Shown here piece by piece: positions 6,165 to 11,069 of a stretch of 11,069 nt of DNA (positions are counted from its first letter, which is position 1; each line of letters opens with the position of its first letter). The position numbers and the translations under genes were made by a program. The notes below the pieces were generated by a model. It ran no database searches. It saw nothing but the letters and a program-made list of their open reading frames with translations, and was not told the DNA's origin. Origin of the DNA: Nitrospirota bacterium (GTDB taxonomy: Bacteria; Nitrospirota; CAKKRA01; 9FT-COMBO-42-15); the NCBI GenBank assembly GCA_016195585.1, contig JACPZJ010000112.1, positions 1 to 11,069 on the forward strand, given 5' to 3'.

Positions 6165-6908
6165 ATGCCATTGCATAAGACAGAGGCAATAGTAATACGC
6201 ACAATAAAGCTCGGAGAGGCAGATAAGATTGTTACGCTCTTTACAAATGAACTCGGCAAGGTAAGGGCAGTTGCAAAAGGGGTGAGAAGGACAAAGAGCA
6301 GATTCGGAAGCGCCTTAGAGCCCTTCACACATATAAATACAGGCATTTTTATAAAAGGGAGCAGCAGCCTTTACAGGATGAGGGATACAGGCATCATCCA
6401 CTCATATCACAAGATCAGGGAGGATATTAACAAGATAGCCTACGGCCTATATCTTCTGGAATTGGTAGACAGGTTTCTTTTAGAAGGGGATGTGAACAAG
6501 GGGGTATTTGCTTTTCTTAAAGATGCCCTTGATTTTTTAAGTGAGAGGGAAGAGGTAAAGGAGATTTTTATTTTATTTGGCCTCCACTTTCTCAGGCTCT
6601 CAGGCTATCAGTATAAATTTGACAGGTGCATCTCCTGCGGCGATGACCCTCTTATTGCCTTTTTCTCTCCTTACAAAGGCGGTTTGATATGCAATGGCTG
6701 CATAAGGGGAGAGCAGCGGGGCATGTTTCCAATTAACAAGGCTGTGGCTTTATACCTTAACAGTGTCAAAAATATTGATGGTATGATAATAGAGCCTGCA
6801 AATACTGATATTGTTAATGAGGCTGCGGAGATTATAAAAGGCATCTTCACAGAAATCATCGGCCGGCCGCTTTTAACTCAGGAGTTTATTAATGAGATCA
6901 AGGGATAA
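6165..6908 (+). CDS. recO: DNA repair protein RecO
   Basis: RecO works with RecR and RecF to load RecA onto SSB-covered single-stranded DNA in gap repair. The 247-residue product has the N-terminal OB fold (HKTEAIVIRTIKLGEADKIVTLFT, then GKVRAVAKGVRRTKSRFGSALEPF, a hallmark stretch). A helical domain follows (AYGLYLLELVDRFL, ILFGLHFLRLSGYQ), with a four-cysteine zinc site at C155, C158, C176 and C179 (CISCG, ICNGC). It ends normally (GRPLLTQEF). ATG 6165 is chosen because MPLHKTEAIVIRT matches the family start. GGAG at 6148-6151 is 13 bases upstream, a long spacing. A longer frame from TTG 6081 is rejected because it translates the repeat array. In many related genomes recO is followed directly by glyQ; here about 2.2 kb of accessory DNA separates them. 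Confidence 0.95.
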   Translation: MPLHKTEAIVIRTIKLGEADKIVTLFTNELGKVRAVAKGVRRTKSRFGSALEPFTHINTGIFIKGSSSLYRMRDTGIIHSYHKIREDINKIAYGLYLLELVDRFLLEGDVNKGVFAFLKDALDFLSEREEVKEIFILFGLHFLRLSGYQYKFDRCISCGDDPLIAFFSPYKGGLICNGCIRGEQRGMFPINKAVALYLNSVKNIDGMIIEPANTDIVNEAAEIIKGIFTEIIGRPLLTQEFINEIKG

Positions 6909-6911
6909 GGC
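6897..6911 (+). repeat. 15-base direct repeat, left copy (over recO stop)
   Basis: ATCAAGGGATAAGGC here spans the last recO codons and stop. It recurs exactly at 8923-8937, and the two copies bracket the accessory block between recO and glyQ. It could be a duplication or insertion footprint, or a chance match. Confidence 0.5.
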
Positions 6912-6940
6912 TATTGCCATTATTTAATCATCTTGATTGC

Positions 6941-6969
6941 TTGCCAGAACGGTCAATTAATGATAATAT
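6941..6969 (+). promoter_or_regulatory. Possible sigma-70 type promoter of the DUF4258/YgiT pair
   Basis: TTGCCA (6941-6946) is followed after 17 bases by TAATAT (6964-6969). An overlapping GATAAT (6962-6967) gives a better -10 with a shorter spacer. The site is about 20 bases upstream of the DUF4258 start, in the only gap before that gene. It rests on motif inspection only. Confidence 0.35.
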
Positions 6970-6988
6970 TTTTACTTAGAGTATATAA

Positions 6989-7303
6989 ATGGATATAGAA
7001 GCGATTCAAACAAAAGTTAGAGGCGGAAAATATATTGTTTCATTTACCCATACTGAGAAAGTAAGGTTAAGAAAGATTGAAGCTAAAGAGATTGAAGAAG
7101 CTATTTGTAAAGGGACGATTATAGAGCCGTATCCTGATGACCCACGAGGCCCAAGTTATTTAATATTGGGTTTTACAAGTCAGAACAGACCTTTACATGT
7201 AGTTTGTGGTAGAATAGAGGATGAGGAGATACTTATAATAACTGCTTATGAGCCCGATCCTGAAGAGTGGGAGGCAGATTGGAGAACAAGAAAGAGAGGT
7301 TAA
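6989..7303 (+). CDS. DUF4258-family protein, putative toxin of a toxin-antitoxin pair
   Basis: The 104-residue protein reads as a DUF4258 member: a short N-terminal helix, FTHTEKVRLRKI, the helix KEIEEAICKGTIIEPYPDDPRGPSYL, then beta strands LILGF, RPLHVVCG and ILIITAYEPDPEEW. The order S/T-x-H, E-x-YP-x-D, LHVV and ITAYEPDP is typical of these small RelE/ParE-like proteins, which are commonly encoded just upstream of a YgiT-type zinc-finger gene. That is the arrangement here: its stop lies 3 bases before the next ATG. By analogy with MqsR/MqsA-type and RelE-fold systems it may be an mRNA-directed toxin, but DUF4258 activity is not established and I infer the role from context. The ribosome binding site is weak; a possible promoter lies at 6941-6969. 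Confidence 0.75.
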   Translation: MDIEAIQTKVRGGKYIVSFTHTEKVRLRKIEAKEIEEAICKGTIIEPYPDDPRGPSYLILGFTSQNRPLHVVCGRIEDEEILIITAYEPDPEEWEADWRTRKRG

Positions 7304-7306
7304 AAA

Positions 7307-7552
7307 ATGCTTGATAAGTGTTACTTTTGTAAGGGGAATGTAGTGGAACAGCATGTTAACATTGATTATCGGTGGGGAGAGACACTGGTAGTTATTAAAG
7401 ATGTTCCTGCTGGGGTTTGCCGGCAATGTGGAGAAAAATACCTGTCAAGTGAGGTTTACAAGGAGTTGGAGATACTGGCAAAAAGTAAGAGCCACTTGAT
7501 GGGTAAGTTGACTGTGGATATTTTGGCATATGAGACAAGTTCTGCAGCTTAG
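7307..7552 (+). CDS. YgiT-type (MqsA-like) zinc finger protein, putative antitoxin
   Basis: This 81-residue protein has two CxxC knuckles, CYFC near residue 5 and CRQC near residue 38, flanking a beta-rich segment (GNVVEQHVNIDYRWGETLVVIKDVPAGV). This is the YgiT/MqsA N-terminal zinc-binding fold that neutralises toxins of the MqsR/DUF4258 groups. The C-terminal ~25 residues (EVYKELEILAKSKSHLMGKLTVDILAYE) form a helix. The HTH-Xre DNA-binding half of full MqsA is absent, as in many short YgiT-type partners, so autoregulation is not assured. The start is set by GAGAGG (7294-7299), 7 bases upstream of ATG. It forms an operon with the DUF4258 gene, 3 bases apart. No terminator is evident after it. 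Confidence 0.78.
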   Translation: MLDKCYFCKGNVVEQHVNIDYRWGETLVVIKDVPAGVCRQCGEKYLSSEVYKELEILAKSKSHLMGKLTVDILAYETSSAA

Positions 7553-7683
7553 CGGAATATCATTGCCATACCTCGCCTCCTATAGGTCAAAGCCTCTATG
7601 TGTTGACCTCAAGCGCCCTCTTATCTGCTATTGCGGGCATACTTTTTACATATCTTATAAAGTGTATTTTGTAGGTGTGACCC
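7553..7683. other. Intergenic stretch with inverted repeat and part of a GGGGTC element
   Basis: No convincing gene is here. AGGTCAA (7584-7590) and TTGACCT (7603-7609) form a perfect 7-base inverted repeat. On the - strand an AGGAGG-type ribosome binding site precedes an ATG near 7568, but its frame stops after six codons (MAMIFR) at the end of the YgiT gene, as if another gene start had been cut short. The right edge belongs to the GGGGTC repeat at 7658-7684. Confidence 0.4.
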
Positions 7684-7684
7684 C
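7658..7684 (-). repeat. GGGGTC-headed dispersed repeat, copy 1
   Basis: Read on the - strand, this 27-base stretch begins GGGGTCACACCTAC and agrees at 21 of 27 positions with the + strand stretch 8685-8711. The two copies are about 1 kb apart in opposite orientation and lie on either side of the CBS gene. The GGGGTC start coincides with the stop of the signal-peptide ORF (TAG at 7684-7686). Such GGGGTC...ACCT words resemble borders seen near REP-associated Y1 transposases, from memory and not checked; no transposase is present. Confidence 0.45.
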
Positions 7685-7788
7685 TATCTTTCCTCAGATG
7701 AAGCAGGCTTGGCAGCCTCCTCTGCAAAAACAGCGCCAACCATTACAAACATTAACAGAATCATAATTCCAAACAATATCCTTTTCAT
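7684..7788 (-). CDS. 34-residue signal-peptide ORF, probably the truncated start of an exported protein
   Basis: An unusually strong ribosome binding site (AAAAGGAGGT, - strand 7804-7795, 6 bases from ATG) drives a short frame. It encodes a basic start MKR, a hydrophobic core ILFGIMILLMFVMVGAVF and a signal peptidase I site after AVFA-EE, then AAKPASSEER and a TAG stop. Only 12 residues would remain after cleavage. I read this as the 5' end of an exported protein cut by the GGGGTC repeat that begins at 7684, although a genuine tiny secreted peptide cannot be excluded. It is too small to assign a family. No clear promoter was found in the AT-rich DNA upstream (7805-7950). Confidence 0.55.
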   Translation of the reverse strand: MKRILFGIMILLMFVMVGAVFAEEAAKPASSEER

Positions 7789-7804
7789 GATATTACCTCC
7801 TTTT

Positions 7805-7974
7805 GGTGGTTAATAATATTTAGCTAAATCCTGTTTTGATGATTTGTTTTTAAATACTTGTTTGAAGCTAAGTAATAGATGTGAAACTAAATATAATTCG
7901 TATTTTCAGCAATTTTGATTTTTGAGCAAGTGTTAAAAAGTTTTTTTTCTGGGCATGTTGTTAGGGGGGCTTTT
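7805..7974. other. AT-rich spacer with a 7-base inverted repeat
   Basis: There is no gene here. TGGGCAT (7950-7956) pairs with ATGCCCA (7978-7984, running into the CBS 3' end) around 21 bases. A T-tract (7941-7948) lies on the left side, so on the CBS-sense (-) strand the stem is followed by A, not T, and it does not look like an intrinsic terminator for that gene. Confidence 0.4.
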
Positions 7975-8397
7975 TTAATGCCCAATGGGGGCTGCTTCTA
8001 TCTCAAGGAAGGAATCAAGCTCCTTTTTTACCACAGGAGCTAAATCTGCCAGCGATACGAATCCTTCCAGTTTCCCATTGGTCTGAATTGGCAGACGCCG
8101 GATCTTCTTGTCAGCCATCAGCTTTGTGGCCTCAAAGATATCCCAGTCTGGTTTTCCTGTGATTATGTCTGTTTTCATAATCTCCTTTACCTGCACCTTG
8201 CGTGGATCCCGTCCGTCTGCAACAACAGAAAGTGTTATGTCGCGGTCAGTAAGGATCCCTTTAAGAATATTATTCTCTGTGATAAGTATGCATCCGATAT
8301 TGTTGTCTTCCATCTTTTTTGCTGCATCCATCACATAAGCAGTTGGCGCACAGCAGACAAGGTCAGGTATCGTTTTCATAATCTCTTTTACTAACAT
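7975..8397 (-). CDS. CBS-pair domain protein (stand-alone)
   Basis: The 140-residue cytoplasmic protein consists of one Bateman module. CBS1 is at ~1-59 (VKEIMKTIPDLVCCAPTAYVMDAAKKM, then GCILI and GILTDRDI). CBS2 is at ~68-125 (VKEIMKTDIITGKPDWDIFEATKLMADKKIRRLPI, then LEGFVSLADLA). The TDRDI and RRLPI strands are typical of adenosine-nucleotide binding CBS pairs, so it is probably a ligand-sensing regulator, partner unknown. A purine-rich AGGGGG lies about 10 bases before ATG 8397. A promoter at 8517-8545 (- strand) and a leader of about 110 bases make it a single-gene unit. Its orientation is opposite to the surrounding housekeeping genes, and it sits in the accessory island between recO and glyQ. 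Confidence 0.88.
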   Translation of the reverse strand: MLVKEIMKTIPDLVCCAPTAYVMDAAKKMEDNNIGCILITENNILKGILTDRDITLSVVADGRDPRKVQVKEIMKTDIITGKPDWDIFEATKLMADKKIRRLPIQTNGKLEGFVSLADLAPVVKKELDSFLEIEAAPIGH

Positions 8398-8516
8398 GGC
8401 TTATACACCCCCTCTCTTCGCTGGACTAATCTCCCCCTAACACATGCCCGAGTTGGATGTCGCTGTTTGAATAGATATTTAATGGCTGGAATCGCAGATT
8501 CAATTATTAATACTAT
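8398..8516 (-). other. Purine-rich 5' leader of the CBS gene
   Basis: Between the inferred transcription start and the CBS ATG, the - strand carries a G-rich tract (AGGGGGAGATTAGTCC, then GAAGAGAGGGGGTG, about 8401-8441) next to CAACTCGGGCATGTG. The length suits a structured leader, but I recognise no riboswitch class and see no long perfect stem. Confidence 0.3.
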
Positions 8517-8545
8517 TTTATAACACAAAATCAGTTTTTTTTCAA
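8517..8545 (-). promoter_or_regulatory. Sigma-70 type promoter for the CBS gene
   Basis: On the - strand, TTGAAA (8545-8540) and TATAAA (8522-8517) are separated by exactly 17 bases, each one mismatch from consensus. The site is oriented toward the CBS gene with a leader of about 110 bases. It is the best-looking promoter in the window, identified by eye. Confidence 0.55.
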
Positions 8546-8684
8546 TACCATTCTTATATTTAGAAATATTCAGATTTCTTGACACTTTTGGCTAATTATG
8601 GTAGTTTTTGTAATATTTTTTGCATTTATTAACAGTCGTATAATTGTAACGACATATTTGTAAAATCCCTCCTAAGGAATAATT
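8546..8684. other. AT-rich intergenic DNA, no gene seen
   Basis: This stretch contains a consensus -35 word TTGACA (8579-8584, + strand) but no acceptable -10 at the right distance and no gene downstream. Nothing else is supported. Confidence 0.4.
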
Positions 8685-8711
8685 GGGGTCGAACCTAAAT
8701 TATACATTTTA
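8685..8711 (+). repeat. GGGGTC-headed dispersed repeat, copy 2
   Basis: This stretch begins GGGGTCGAACCTAAATTATA and matches copy 1 (7658-7684, opposite strand) at 21 of 27 positions, the best agreement being GGGGTC, ACCTA and ATACA. It lies 66 bases from the PIN-domain remnant. It may be the edge of a decayed mobile element. Confidence 0.45.
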
Positions 8712-8777
8712 CTCCTCTGCAGTGCTTGTGATTAGAGCTATCCCATGTTCTTATCATCTCTACCACGAACTGGTGTA

Positions 8778-8903
8778 TTATAGCGGTCTAAATCGCTGTA
8801 TTTCTTTAACAGCATCAAAGTCTTTATCAGCGCTGATTATTCCTTCAAGGTTGTAATTTATGACAATGGCACAGTGAATGGCGTAAAGCAACCCATCTAT
8901 AAC
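8778..8903 (-). pseudogene. PIN-domain (VapC-like) toxin remnant, C-terminal 41 codons
   Basis: On the - strand the frame encodes LLYAIHCAIVINYNLEGIIS followed by ADKDFDAVKEIQRFRPL and a TAA stop (8780-8778). This is the C-terminal part of a PIN domain: the helix DxLxxAxA and the strand plus loop IISADKDFD carrying the last conserved acidic residues of the nuclease site, with the usual short tail. An in-frame TGA at 8906-8904 cuts the frame just before VIDG, and no N-terminal half (with its first catalytic Asp) or ribosome binding site is found upstream. So only a fragment of a former VapC-type toxin remains. No VapB-like antitoxin gene is visible beside it. Confidence 0.65.
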
Positions 8904-8922
8904 TCAGGCTTTTACCTATAAA

Positions 8923-8937
8923 ATCAAGGGATAAGGC
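8923..8937 (+). repeat. 15-base direct repeat, right copy
   Basis: ATCAAGGGATAAGGC is identical to 6897-6911 at the end of recO. It marks the right edge of the accessory block about 210 bases before glyQ. It may be a relic of the recO tail displaced by an insertion, or coincidence. Confidence 0.5.
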
Positions 8938-8961
8938 GGTTTTACCTGTCCGTGTATCTTC

Positions 8962-8990
8962 TTGACAAAAATAATCTTTTCTGTTAATAT
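8962..8990 (+). promoter_or_regulatory. Possible sigma-70 type promoter for glyQ-glyS
   Basis: TTGACA (8962-8967), a perfect -35, is followed after 17 bases by TAATAT (8985-8990), four of six -10 positions. It points toward glyQ, leaving a leader of about 150 bases that contains the A-rich repeats and the C/G hairpin. Confidence 0.4.
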
Positions 8991-9020
8991 CTCAAGCTTC
9001 TTTATACGCCGTCGGCTCAA

Positions 9021-9056
9021 TGCAAAATGAAAATTGCAAAATGCAAAATGAAAAAT
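9021..9056 (+). repeat. A-rich tandem repeat (TGCAAAATGAAAA type)
   Basis: The unit TGCAAAATGAAAAT occurs at 9021-9034 and again at 9042-9056 with one extra A, with a half unit TGCAAAA between them. This is simple-sequence intergenic DNA in the glyQ leader. Confidence 0.7.
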
Positions 9057-9062
9057 ACAAAT

Positions 9063-9136
9063 CCCCCTCCCCTTAGTCCCCTCCCGCAAGGGGAGGGGAG
9101 ATCGGAGCGAGTCCCCACTCTCTTGAGGGGGAGGGG
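9063..9136 (+). repeat. C/G-block nested inverted repeat before glyQ
   Basis: An inner perfect 9-base stem pairs TCCCCTCCC (9077-9085) with GGGAGGGGA (9091-9099) around a 5-base GCAAG loop. An outer pair joins CCCCTCCCC (9064-9072) to GGGGAGGGG (9128-9136). The element ends 9 bases before the glyQ ATG, so it covers the position of the ribosome binding site. Its composition is far from the surrounding AT-rich DNA, as for a dispersed intergenic repeat family. Confidence 0.7.
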
Positions 9137-9145
9137 AAGATAGGG

Positions 9146-10036
9146 ATGAAGGAGCATATGTTGACTTTTCAGGAATTGATAATGGCCCTGCATAGGTTCT
9201 GGTCTGCAAAGGGCTGCATCATGCATCAGGGATATGACATGGAGGTTGGCGCAGGGACTTTTAACCCAGCGACTTTTTTCAGGGTCTTGGGGCCAGAGCC
9301 GTGGAAGGCAGCCTATGTAGAGCCTTCAAGAAGGCCTACTGATGGAAGATACGGTGAAAATCCAAACAGGCTCCAGCATTATTACCAGTATCAGGTCATA
9401 TTAAAACCAGCGCCAGATAATATTCAGGATATATATCTTGAGAGCCTGACATCATTCGGCATCAATCCACTTGAGCATGATATACGCTTTGTAGAGGATG
9501 ACTGGGAGTCGCCCACATTAGGCGCATGGGGTCTTGGCTGGGAGGTGTGGCTTGACGGCATGGAGATTACGCAGTTTACATATTTTCAGGAGGTTGGGAG
9601 CATTGAGCTTCATCCCATCTCTGTGGAGATTACCTATGGCCTTGAGAGGATTGCCATGTATCTCCAGCAGGTGGAAAATATTTTTAACATTGAGTGGATT
9701 AAAGGTATAAAATATGGCGATGTGCATCATCAGGGCGAGGTGGAGTTTTCAAAGTATAATTTTGAGGCTGCTGATGTTGAAATGCTAAGAGCCGGCTTTG
9801 ATATGTGCGAGAAGGAGTCTAAGGGATTAATAAAGAAGGGGCTTGTGCTTCCTGCTTATGATTTTTGCCTTAAGTGCTCCCATTTCTTTAATCTCCTTGA
9901 TGCAAGAGGCGCAATAAGTGTGCAGGAGAGGACAGGGTATATTGCGAGGGTCAGGACTCTTGCAAGAAGATGCGCAGAGGGGTATCTGAAGGTTAGAGAG
10001 GAGATGGGGTATCCGTTGTTGGGGAAAACCAGCTAA
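9146..10036 (+). CDS. glyQ: Glycyl-tRNA synthetase alpha subunit
   Basis: GlyQ is the catalytic subunit of the heterotetrameric class II glycyl-tRNA synthetase; it forms glycyl-adenylate and, with GlyS, charges tRNA(Gly). The 296 residues are full length. Hallmarks are LTFQELIMALHRFWSAKGC, DMEVGAGTFNPATF, LGPEPW, VEPSRRPTDGRYGENPNRLQ, HYYQYQVILKP, SPTLGAWGLGWEVWLDGMEI, TQFTYFQEVG, EITYGLERIAMY and a C-terminal ARGAISVQERTGYIARVR. ATG 9146 is preceded by G-rich bases from the hairpin (GGGG, then GATAGGG). An alternative ATG 9158 has AAGGAG only 3 bases upstream, and the family usually begins close to TFQ, so either start is possible. glyS follows after 105 bases. Confidence 0.97.
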   Translation: MKEHMLTFQELIMALHRFWSAKGCIMHQGYDMEVGAGTFNPATFFRVLGPEPWKAAYVEPSRRPTDGRYGENPNRLQHYYQYQVILKPAPDNIQDIYLESLTSFGINPLEHDIRFVEDDWESPTLGAWGLGWEVWLDGMEITQFTYFQEVGSIELHPISVEITYGLERIAMYLQQVENIFNIEWIKGIKYGDVHHQGEVEFSKYNFEAADVEMLRAGFDMCEKESKGLIKKGLVLPAYDFCLKCSHFFNLLDARGAISVQERTGYIARVRTLARRCAEGYLKVREEMGYPLLGKTS

Positions 10037-10141
10037 TAAATAAAAAATTAAATGTCAAATATTAAAAATAAGGAATTAATATTAAATAAAAACTCCTAAA
10101 TTTTGATTTTTTATATTTAATCTTTAACTTTGGGGAAATAG
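10037..10141 (+). other. AT-rich glyQ-glyS spacer
   Basis: The spacer is almost entirely A/T with imperfect AAATATTAAAAAT-like units on both strands, including a near-palindrome AGGAATT/AACTCCT. No ORF or clear promoter is present. It resembles the A-rich repeats upstream of glyQ. Confidence 0.5.
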
Positions 10142-11069
10142 ATGCCTGCTGATATTATATTTGAGATAGGGACAGAGGAGATACCTGCAAGATTCATCCC
10201 TGATGCCTTGCAGAAGATGAAGGAGCAGATGGCCATTCTTTTGAAAAACGAGATGGTCTCCTTTCAGTCAGTGGAGGCTTACGGCACACCGAGGCGCCTT
10301 GCGCTTTATGTAAAGGGTGCGGCAGAAAAACAGGATGAGAAGATGGTTGAGGTCATCGGGCCTGCTAAGTCTGTTGCTTATGATAAGGATGGAAAGCCCA
10401 CAAAGGCAGCGCTCGGCTTTGCAAAAGGGCAGGGTGTGGATGTATCAGCGCTTAAGATAAAGGCAGCAGATAAAGGGGAATATATCTGCGCTACAAGAAA
10501 AGATGGCGGCAAGGATACAGCAGAGATATTAAAGAAAATGCTGCCGCAGTTTATCATGGACATGGCCTTCCCAAAGTCAATGTACTGGGATGATAAGAAG
10601 ATACGTTTTGCAAGGCCTATACGCTGGCTTATGGCAATATTCAATAACACGCCTGTTGAATTTACAATCGCAGATGTAAAGAGCAGTAATATGTCAAGGG
10701 GCCACAGATTTATGAGCCCCGGCGCCTTTATTGTAAATGGTATTGAGGACTACATCCATCAGCTTGAGGCGAATTATGTAATAGTCAATCAGGCAAAGAG
10801 AAGGGAGATGATAGTCTCCCAGATTAATCAGCTCGCCAAAGAAAAGAGCGGGCAGGTCATGTCCGATGATGAGCTGATAGATACAGTTGCCTTTCTCGTT
10901 GAATATCCTGCCGCACTCTGCGGTGATTTTGACAGGGAATATCTTAAACTCCCAAAAGAAATTTTAATAAATGCAATGAAGGAGCACCAGAAATATTTTT
11001 CTGTTGTTGATAAGGATGGCAATCTCCTGCCACATTTTATCTGCATTGCCAATACAAAGGCAAAGGACA
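10142..11069 (+). CDS. glyS: Glycyl-tRNA synthetase beta subunit, N-terminal part
   Basis: The frame is open from ATG 10142 to the window end (309 codons; the family runs to ~690), so the 3' part is simply outside the window. GlyS carries tRNA recognition and anticodon-binding functions for the alpha2-beta2 synthetase. The start is typical: ADIIFEIGTEEIPARFIPDAL, then YGTPRRLALYV, VIGPAKSVAYDKDGKPTKAALGFAKGQG, MDMAFPKSMYW, IRFARPIRWLMAIF, RGHRFMSPG, VAFLVEYPAALCGDFD and LPKEILINAMKEHQKYFSV, all conserved in GlyS. GGGGA (10132-10136) lies 5 bases before the ATG. It forms an operon with glyQ. Confidence 0.96.
   Translation, partial: MPADIIFEIGTEEIPARFIPDALQKMKEQMAILLKNEMVSFQSVEAYGTPRRLALYVKGAAEKQDEKMVEVIGPAKSVAYDKDGKPTKAALGFAKGQGVDVSALKIKAADKGEYICATRKDGGKDTAEILKKMLPQFIMDMAFPKSMYWDDKKIRFARPIRWLMAIFNNTPVEFTIADVKSSNMSRGHRFMSPGAFIVNGIEDYIHQLEANYVIVNQAKRREMIVSQINQLAKEKSGQVMSDDELIDTVAFLVEYPAALCGDFDREYLKLPKEILINAMKEHQKYFSVVDKDGNLLPHFICIANTKAKD

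Larger units (their letters stand above)
8916..9018 (-). pseudogene. Possible coding remnant of unknown family
   Basis: A - strand frame ends at TAG 8918-8916 and reads RRRIKKLEILTEKIIFVKKI, then HGQVKPPYPLIL. The composition looks like protein (alternating charged and aliphatic residues). Upstream, the same frame crosses A-rich repeat DNA and the C/G hairpin block, which is clearly noncoding. I do not recognise a family. It may be the tail of a lost gene or chance. Confidence 0.2.

Noticed and set aside
7530..7766. 78-codon + strand ORF overlapping the YgiT gene end
   Set aside because: It has no ribosome binding site, runs antisense through the signal-peptide ORF and the GGGGTC repeat, and its composition is unlike a protein family.
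7941..7984. Intrinsic terminator after the CBS gene
   Set aside because: The TGGGCAT/ATGCCCA stem is followed on the CBS-sense strand by A, not T, and has a 21-base loop.
8391..8585. 64-codon - strand ORF upstream of the CBS gene
   Set aside because: It covers the CBS promoter and leader and has no start signal or recognisable domain.
8686..8703. GGTTCGACCCC on the - strand, resembling a tRNA T-arm
   Set aside because: The flanks do not pair into a 5-base T stem, and no acceptor, D or anticodon arm fits around it. It is better explained as part of the GGGGTC repeat.
8916..9209. 97-codon - strand ORF before glyQ
   Set aside because: Most of it translates A-rich repeats and the C/G hairpin block and overlaps the glyQ start. 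Only its last ~30 codons look at all like protein, and they are listed separately with low confidence.

Overview
The window looks like a chromosomal housekeeping stretch from an uncultivated bacterium, probably assembled from a metagenome. The genes favour ATA for Ile and AGG/AGA for Arg, the flanks are AT-leaning, and the intergenic spaces hold degenerate short tandem repeats and G/C-block hairpins. Together with split glyQ/glyS and a GatCAB amidotransferase, this suggests a Nitrospirota- or Desulfobacterota-like lineage. The taxonomic guess is inference and weak.

Layout. From 1 to 5991, all on the + strand and tightly packed: the gatA 3' end, a 15-codon glycosyltransferase remnant, gatB, a khtT-like K+/H+ antiporter regulator, eno (enolase), ftsB/divIC, era and mgtE. 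A 173-base gap holding a hairpin and an array of 9-base repeats leads to recO (6165-6908). An accessory island of about 2.2 kb follows: a DUF4258/YgiT-type toxin-antitoxin-like pair, a 34-codon signal-peptide ORF on the - strand, a CBS-pair gene on the - strand with a good promoter, a PIN-domain remnant on the - strand, and two diverged copies of a GGGGTC-headed repeat. A perfect 15-base direct repeat lies at each edge of this island, one copy over the recO stop and one upstream of glyQ. glyQ and a 3'-truncated glyS close the window.

How the genes work together. gatA/gatB make Gln-tRNA(Gln)/Asn-tRNA(Asn) by transamidation, and glyQ/glyS charge tRNA(Gly). era matures the 30S subunit, ftsB serves the divisome, recO serves recombinational repair, eno glycolysis, and mgtE and khtT Mg2+ and K+ homeostasis. 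No dedicated novel pathway is visible.

The most striking feature is a series of deletion-like junctions. The glycosyltransferase between gatA and gatB is reduced to its first 13 or so codons. Enolase has lost its first ~15 residues, so its reading frame starts in what should be the interior. Era loses most of its KH domain exactly where the MgtE N-terminus begins, in an overlapping frame. Three such junctions at gene borders within 4.4 kb, two of them in normally essential genes, mean either real microdeletions (possibly a minority strain variant) or an assembly artefact. The truncated - strand ORFs in the island add to this picture.
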